Source: an uncultured Eubacteriales bacterium (GTDB taxonomy: Bacteria > Bacillota_A > Clostridia > Oscillospirales > Oscillospiraceae). From it: 16,121 bases of DNA. The stretch is from positions 1 through 16,121 of the forward strand of contig ONPY01000071.1 of the NCBI GenBank assembly GCA_900319835.1, in the 5' to 3' direction. The notes under the pieces are model-generated. The model did no database searches. It was given only the letters and a program-made list of their open reading frames with translations, and was not told the DNA's origin. The translations under genes and the position numbers were made by a program. Each line of letters opens with the position of its first letter. Position 1 is the first letter of the stretch. Below, piece by piece: positions 12,191 through 16,121 of the stretch.

Positions 12191-12507
12191 GCTGGCATGA
12201 GACCGTGATCGAAGTCCACACCGCCGTCACCGACGCAGTGAGCCACGGGAAGCGCCTCAACTCCGAGCGGTACTTTGTCTGGCAGGAGGAGCGGGGCGAC
12301 GACTTTGAGGCCGACGGCCGCCACGCCGAGCGCGGCATGAGCGGGACGACAGATCTCTTTTCCAAGCAGGAGTTTGACCCTTGGAAGGACGCCTTCGAGG
12401 CGCAGCTGAACGCGTCATCGCTGAGCTGGTATCTCAACAGCGTGCAGTTTGAGGAGGACACCGGCTTTTGGCACTGGGAATGGGTCTGGAGCGTGCGCTA
12501 TGGCTAA
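12187..12507 (+). CDS. Neck / tail terminator-like structural protein
   Basis: This 106-residue protein begins MSWHETVIEVHTAVTDAVSH and is preceded by GGGGGCGAGCTC. RYFVWQEERGDDFEADGRHAE, MSGTTDLFSKQEFDPW and LSWYLNSVQFEEDTGFWHWE give a fold pattern and placement like small tail terminator or minor neck proteins, and I recall close relatives in Clostridial prophages labelled hypothetical. Order here is closure protein, this protein, gp10-like protein, major tail protein. The assignment rests mainly on position. Its last 8 nt (ATGGCTAA) are shared with the start of the next gene. Confidence 0.65.
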   Translation: MSWHETVIEVHTAVTDAVSHGKRLNSERYFVWQEERGDDFEADGRHAERGMSGTTDLFSKQEFDPWKDAFEAQLNASSLSWYLNSVQFEEDTGFWHWEWVWSVRYG

Positions 12508-13009
12508 ATTTCAGATGCAAGGAATATCCAAGTACATCAAGCAGCTGGAAAGCGTAGCATGGGCATCAAAAGCCGTGTGCCAGGCAGCGGTGTACAAAGG
12601 AGCGGAAGTTGTAGCCGATGAAATCAAGAAGGGAATCTGGGGGCTGAACACCGTATCCGACGCCGAAGCCAGGGCCGCATACCAGAAAAGCGTCCCAACG
12701 CTGATCTCCGTAAAGCAGAAAAGGGGACTGATCGACAGCTTCGGCATCGCCCCGATTGCGGATAAATATGGAGTAATCAGCACGAAGCTGGGCTTTGACG
12801 GATACAACGACATTGTCACGGACCAATGGCCGAACGGCCAGCCGAACGCCCTGATCGCCAGGGCCTGCGAGTCCGGGTCTACGGCAATGATCAAACAACC
12901 TTTTATGAGGCCGACAGAGAAGCGAGTGAGAAAACGCGCGGAGGAGGCCATGGAAGACGCAGCGGACAAAAAGCTGCAGGAAATCTTAGGAGGGAAAAAC
13001 AATGGATGA
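12500..13009 (+). CDS. HK97 gp10-like head-tail joining protein
   Basis: The ATG at 12500 overlaps the previous stop by 8 nt and yields 169 residues beginning MAKFQMQGISKYIKQLESVA. AAVYKGAEVVADEIKKG (residues 29-45), KRGLIDSFGIAPI, VISTKLGFDGYND and IKQPFMRPTEKRVRKRAEEAM fit the HK97 gp10 family, with its typical helix-strand-helix and final 'PFMRP' element. The family takes part in tail completion or head-tail joining. Codon use here is a little more A/T-rich than in the flanking structural genes. It ends inside the major tail gene start, with TTAGGAGGG near its 3' end as that gene's ribosome site. Confidence 0.85.
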   Translation: MAKFQMQGISKYIKQLESVAWASKAVCQAAVYKGAEVVADEIKKGIWGLNTVSDAEARAAYQKSVPTLISVKQKRGLIDSFGIAPIADKYGVISTKLGFDGYNDIVTDQWPNGQPNALIARACESGSTAMIKQPFMRPTEKRVRKRAEEAMEDAADKKLQEILGGKNNG

Positions 13010-13652
13010 AAGCACTTTTGCCCGTGGCGAAGTCATCACCGGCTTCAGCTATCCTATCGTGGCGCTGTACGCGGCCGCTGCGGGCGTGGTCACCTACTCC
13101 AACGGCAGGGATCTGGCGCGCGGCGTCAGCATCGTGCCGTCCATCGAGGTGGCCAACGAGGACAACACGCTCTTTACGGACAACCAGGCAGCCGAGGAAG
13201 GCCAGCGCCGCTTCCGCAGCGGCACGGCGGCCATCACTGTGGACGGCCTGCTCACCGCCTCGGAAAAAATGATCATGGGCCTGAGCGAAACGGACAAAGA
13301 GGAGGTAACAGTAGGGCAGGACACTGTAACCTTCAATATTTACGGCCGGAACCAGAAGATCCCCTATGTGGGCTATGGCAACGTGCTGCGCTGTCAGTCC
13401 AATGGGAACGAATTCTTCCGGGCGTTCGTGTACCGAAAGATAATCTTCTCGCAGTTTGACGTCCAGGCGGCCACGGAAGGCCAGGAGATCGACTGGCAGA
13501 CCCAGGAGCTCTCCGCCAAAATCATGAGGGACGACACGCCGAAAAGAGCGTGGAAATGGTTTTCCAATCCGCTGGCCACGGAGCTGGAGGCCTACAACGC
13601 GGCCCGCGCCGTGCTGGGCATGACCGTGGCGCAGACGCTGCCGCCGGTATAA
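13002..13652 (+). CDS. Major tail protein (phi13-type)
   Basis: This 216-residue protein is preceded by AGGAGGGAAAAAC. ARGVSIVPSIEVANEDNTLF, TDNQAAEEGQRRFRSGTAAI and LTASEKMIMGLSE, then VGYGNVLRCQSNGNEFFRAFVYRK split by a short gap, match phi13-type major tail proteins, which polymerise as stacked hexamers around the tape measure. DDTPKRAWKWFSNPLATELEAYN forms the C-terminal end. Length is normal for the family. It is followed after 10 nt by the tail assembly chaperone gene, which is the standard order. A strong ribosome site fits a high-copy protein. Confidence 0.9.
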   Translation: MDESTFARGEVITGFSYPIVALYAAAAGVVTYSNGRDLARGVSIVPSIEVANEDNTLFTDNQAAEEGQRRFRSGTAAITVDGLLTASEKMIMGLSETDKEEVTVGQDTVTFNIYGRNQKIPYVGYGNVLRCQSNGNEFFRAFVYRKIIFSQFDVQAATEGQEIDWQTQELSAKIMRDDTPKRAWKWFSNPLATELEAYNAARAVLGMTVAQTLPPV

Positions 13653-13662
13653 GGAGGAGCAC

Positions 13663-14040
13663 ATGGAGATTTTCGGACACGAATACGGGCTGCTGTACTC
13701 CGTGGGCGCCATGGAGGAGCTGAAGGAGCACTGCCCTGACCACGACCTGAACAAGCTGGGCCGCCTGCTGGACGACGCCCAGGGCGGCAAGGAGATGCTC
13801 TGCATCCTCTCCAGATGGCACGAGAAGGCCGAAGCCATGAAGTCCAGGCTGGAGGGCCGGGAGTATCAGGAGCACCCGCTGGAGATGGAGCTGCTGGACC
13901 TGGTGCCCATGCAGGACTTCAATGAGATGATGGGGGAGGCCGTGGCGGTGATGTTCCGCGACCGGGAGCAGACCGTGGAGACCGAGGAGCCGACGAAAAA
14001 CGGCAAAAAAAAAGAGGCTCCGACGGAGAAATCGAGCTGA
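13663..14040 (+). CDS. Tail assembly chaperone G
   Basis: This 125-residue protein is preceded by AAGGAGGAGCAC. Its helical body (YSVGAMEELKEHCPDHDLNK, LDDAQGGKEMLCILSRWHEK, LVPMQDFNEMMGEAVAVMF) and its place between major tail protein and tape measure identify it as the lambda gpG equivalent. The last codons contain GGC AAA AAA AAA GAG; a -1 slip there joins it to a 68-residue extension ending at 14219 (G-GT arrangement). G and GT chaperone the tape measure before tail tube assembly. The in-frame product ends KKKEAPTEKSS; the frameshifted product would be 185 residues. Confidence 0.88.
   Translation: MEIFGHEYGLLYSVGAMEELKEHCPDHDLNKLGRLLDDAQGGKEMLCILSRWHEKAEAMKSRLEGREYQEHPLEMELLDLVPMQDFNEMMGEAVAVMFRDREQTVETEEPTKNGKKKEAPTEKSS
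14005..14013 (+). promoter_or_regulatory. Slippery A9 run, candidate -1 programmed frameshift site
   Basis: Nine A residues (14005-14013) occupy three AAA codons of G. The heptamer A-AAA-AAA (14007-14013) allows a -1 tandem slip. The -1 frame then stays open for 68 codons to a TAA at 14217-14219, directly before the tape measure ATG. GAGGAG (13983-13988) upstream could act as an internal stimulator. Placement and arrangement match the conserved G-T frameshift of siphophages. Confidence 0.8.
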
Positions 14041-14219
14041 ATCTATCCTGGTGCCTCTTTTACGGGAGGACGCTCAATATGACAAAGCAGGAGATCATGG
14101 TGACCAAGGTGGGGGAGCTGAAGGACATGATCTCCTGTTTGGCAATCTACAGCGGAAGCGCAAAACCCAAGAAAAAGCAGAGAAACCTCTCCTTTGAGGA
14201 ACAGATGGGGGTCATCTAA
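14013..14219 (+). CDS. Tail assembly chaperone T extension (made by -1 frameshift)
   Basis: In the -1 frame from the A9 run the sequence reads RGSDGEIELNLSWCLFYGR, then TLNMTKQEIMVTKVGELKDM, ISCLAIYSGSAKPKKKQRN and SFEEQMGVI. LNLSW and MTKxE...GEL.DMISCLAIY are what I recall for T-type extensions in Clostridial phages. It has no upstream start of its own at the junction, so it is made as part of GT. A separate start is possible at ATG 14079, which has GGGAGG (14064-14069) 9 nt before it and would give a 46-residue peptide. The frame ends directly before the tape measure ATG. Confidence 0.8.
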   Translation, partial: RGSDGEIELNLSWCLFYGRTLNMTKQEIMVTKVGELKDMISCLAIYSGSAKPKKKQRNLSFEEQMGVI

Positions 14220-15797
14220 ATGACCAAAACGAATATCGGCCCGCGTATCGCCGTAGACGGCGAAGAGCAGTACCGGGCACAGATCAAACAGATCGTTGAG
14301 CAGGCCAAGACGCTGGACGCCCAGATGCGCGCAGTGACGGCCTCTTTTGATAAAAACACGACCGCCGAGGAAAAGGCGGCCAAGACCAGCGGCATCCTGG
14401 CGCAGCAGCTCCAGACGGCGGAAAAGCGCGTGGATCTCCTGCGGGACATGGTGGAGAAGTCCGCCGCGGCCACGGGGGAAAACTCCGAGGCCACGCTGAA
14501 ATGGAAGCAGGCCCTGTACGGGGCCGAGGAGCAGGCCAACAAGCTCCGCGTGCAGAACGAGGAGGCCACCGAGACGCTGGAGAACATGGGCGACGCCATG
14601 GAGGAAAGCGCCGAAAAGGGCGAAGGCCTGGGCGACCAGGTGGACAGCATCGCCGGAAAGCTGGGCGTCAATCTGCCGGATGGAGCAAAGAAGGCCCTGA
14701 ACGGCATGAAGGGCCTATCCGCCGGATCGGTGGCGGCCCTGGGCGCCATCGCGGCAGCCGCGGCGGCAGCGGTCAAGGCCATCCAGAAGCTCAACGAGAT
14801 CACGGAGCAGGCGGCGACCAAAGCGGACGACCTGATGACACAGAGCCTGGTCTCCGGCGTGAGCACCGACCTTTTACAGCAGTTTCAGTACGCGGCGCCC
14901 TATATCGACGTCTCCGCCGAGACCATGTCCGGGGCGCTGACCAAGATCACCAGAAGCATCGGCACGGCACGGGACCAGTTTGCCAGCTATGACGAGGCCG
15001 TGAGGAAAGCGGCAGAGCAGGGGAAGGCCTACGAGAGCGACCTGGGCAGCCAGGCGGCAGCCTTCCAGCAGCTGGGCGTCTCCGTGACGGACAGCAGCGG
15101 CCAGCTGCGGGACGCCAACACGGTCATGTTTGAGGCGCTGGAGGCCCTGGGCGGGATCGGGAACGAGACCGAGCGGGACACCATCTCCATGGCGCTGTTC
15201 GGCAAGTCCGCCCAGGAGCTCAACCCGCTGATCCTGAACCTGGACGAGGCGCAGCGCCTGTACAACGAGGCCATGAGCGAAGGCTACGTCCTGAGCGAGG
15301 ATCAGCTGAAGATCCTGGGACAAGTGGACGACGCTCACCAAAAATATACACAGACCATTGAGAAGAACACCAACCTGATCGCCGTGCAGTGGGCGCCGAC
15401 CAACAAAAAAGCCTATGAGGATCTGACCAAGCTCATGGACACGGCCGGCAAGATGCTGATCGACTCCAAGCTGATCGAGAACACCGGCGCGCTGGTACAG
15501 AGCACGCTGGGTCTGATCGAGGCCGGGGCCGATCTGATGGGCTCGCTGCCCGGATGGGTCAATCCCATCCAGCAGGTCTCCGACGCGCTGCGGGGCCTGG
15601 CCGTGATCGCGGCCACCGTGGCGGACACCGTCAACCTCATCTCCGGCCTGATGCCGTGGAACTGGGGGAGCGGGAAGGCCACGACAGCGCTGGGCTTCAA
15701 CATCAACAAGGGCCAGCTCTCCAACCTCCAGCAGCTGCGATATGGCGGGGGCGTGAGCTATAACGCCGCAGGCACGGAGTACTGGAAGGGCGGCGGC
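14220..15797 (+). CDS. Tape measure protein, 3' end lost at a chimeric junction
   Basis: The first ~526 codons encode a tail tape measure protein. ATG 14220 follows the GT stop directly. Residues 15-135 form a coiled coil (QIKQIVEQAKTLDAQMRAVT, AEKRVDLLRDMVEKSAAATG). Residues 168-188 are a hydrophobic Ala-rich segment (AGSVAALGAIAAAAAAAVKA). Residues 195-350 resemble the conserved phage tail tape region (KADDLMTQSLVSGVSTDLLQ, AAAFQQLGVSVTDSSGQL, ISMALFGKSAQELNPLI). Another hydrophobic stretch lies near LRGLAVIAATVADTVNLISG. The end NAAGTEYWKGGG is where relatives normally continue with a TWVGE.GPE-type segment. Instead the frame runs on into a ROK kinase fragment, so the true C-terminus is missing. 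The protein sets tail length in other phages; the wild-type length cannot be read here. Confidence 0.85.
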
Positions 15798-15803
15798 AGG
15801 GAT
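15789..15803 (+). other. Junction between phage tape measure and ROK kinase sequence
   Basis: The switch falls inside GGCGGCGGCAGGGAT. Either parent could plausibly read through part of this run: Gly-Gly-Gly for the tape measure, Gly-Arg-Asp for the kinase. The exact crossover is therefore hidden by short shared sequence. No inverted repeats, target-site duplication or integrase motif is visible at the junction. Confidence 0.75.
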
Positions 15804-16103
15804 TATGCAAGCCTGATGTTTATTACACTGGGCACCGGTGTGGGTGCCGGCATTATCCTGGAAGGCGGACAGATGCTGTATGGCGCGAAGGGCCTGGGCG
15901 GGGAGATCGGACATACCGTGATCTGCCCGGAAGAAACACTGCAGTGCACCTGCGGCCATTACGGATGTCTGGACCAGCTGGCGTCTGCGACGGGCATTGT
16001 CAGGAATGCACACTGTTTTCTGGAAAAGGACAGCAGGCTGGATACTTGTCGGTCTCTGCATTCCCGGTCTCATTCTTTCTTTAAGGAAAAAATGACGCAT
16101 TGA
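15798..16103 (+). pseudogene. ROK-family sugar kinase fragment fused in frame to the tape measure
   Basis: From about codon 527 of the tape measure frame, the protein becomes RDYASLMFITLGTGVGAGII, then GAKGLGGEIGHTVI, CTCGHYGCLDQLASATGIVR. This is the ROK signature (LGTGVGxGII, GEIGH) and the zinc-binding C-x-C-G-x2-G-C-x-D/E segment of glucokinase-like ROK proteins. It starts in the middle of the enzyme: the N-terminal ATP-binding part (about 120-130 residues) is absent and no start codon or ribosome site precedes it. The frame ends at TGA 16101-16103. Adding one base at the A6 run (16087-16092) restores KEKNDALNIMSEN, which fits ROK better, so the frame is probably broken there. Base composition is lower in GC than in the tape measure. 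It is bacterial metabolic sequence and probably not part of the phage. Confidence 0.85.
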
Positions 16104-16121
16104 ATATTATGTCAGAAAATG

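Noticed and set aside
14874..16100. Minus-strand 408-codon frame opposite the tape measure
   Set aside because: It crosses the tape measure/ROK junction, which a real gene would not do, and shows no motif. It is a shadow.
15798..16103. Phage-carried sugar kinase gene (moron)
   Set aside because: There is no start codon, ribosome site or N-terminal ATP-binding region; the sequence begins mid-enzyme in the tape measure frame.
1..16121. CRISPR array, tRNA or rRNA genes, insertion sequences, integrase
   Set aside because: No regularly spaced repeats, cloverleaf with CCA-type end, rRNA-like stretch, transposase DDE motif or integrase R-H-R-Y pattern was seen on reading both strands. An integrase may lie outside the window.

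Overview
The window is a high-GC stretch of a tailed-phage (siphovirus-type, HK97-like capsid) prophage or phage contig. It most likely comes from a gut Clostridia host, probably Oscillospirales/Ruminococcaceae. The basis is the strong AGGAGG ribosome binding sites, the set of small Clostridial phage genes I recognise (a 'MKPILFNT' ASCH-like protein, DUF3850, a REP_ORF2-G2P-type HUH protein, a KTR-type zinc ribbon), and two REP-like palindromic elements with a CG(A/C)AATGAC core of the kind scattered through such genomes. The host assignment is inference. All supported genes lie on the + strand.

Layout. (1) 1-83: a REP-like element abuts the first ribosome binding site. (2) 96-3716: early/accessory module. 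It holds a short PcfK/AcrIIA9-like protein, a D12-class adenine methylase broken by an internal deletion, a conserved phage protein, a coiled-coil protein, an ASCH-like protein, a lower-GC GNAT acetyltransferase, small Cys-rich proteins and a broken DUF3850 gene. (3) 3717-3969: non-coding, with three hairpins. (4) 3970-5300: an HUH replication-initiator-like protein, two zinc ribbons and a long terminator hairpin. (5) 5311-7927: HNH endonuclease, a possible cos/packaging region, and small (P27) and large terminase. A perfect-looking intrinsic terminator follows terL at 7953-7999. (6) 8031-13009: portal, ClpP-type prohead protease, major capsid protein with a C-terminal cadherin-like beta-sandwich, connector, head closure, neck/tail terminator-like protein and HK97 gp10-like protein. 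(7) 13002-15797: major tail protein, tail assembly chaperone G with a -1 frameshift extension (G-GT) at an A9 run, and the tape measure protein.

The structural genes overlap or nearly touch and read as one late operon: DNA is cut and packaged by HNH, TerS and TerL through the portal, the protease matures the capsid, connector proteins close the head, and G/GT with the tape measure build the tail. The early module shows repeated damage (PcfK-like truncation, methylase deletion, DUF3850 deletion, a 41-bp duplication), which suggests a decaying or recombining prophage.

The most anomalous point is at about 15789-15803. There the tape measure reading frame runs without a stop into the middle of a ROK-family sugar kinase (LGTGVG and CxCGxxGC motifs), whose own frame then breaks at an A6 run near the window end. 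This is either a real recombination junction or, more likely, a chimeric, low-quality contig end. I did not find a clearly new multi-gene system. The best leads are the damaged anti-CRISPR-like gene, the HUH replication protein with its zinc-ribbon neighbours, the capsid decoration domain, the terminator placed inside the late operon and the iterated motif upstream of the small terminase.
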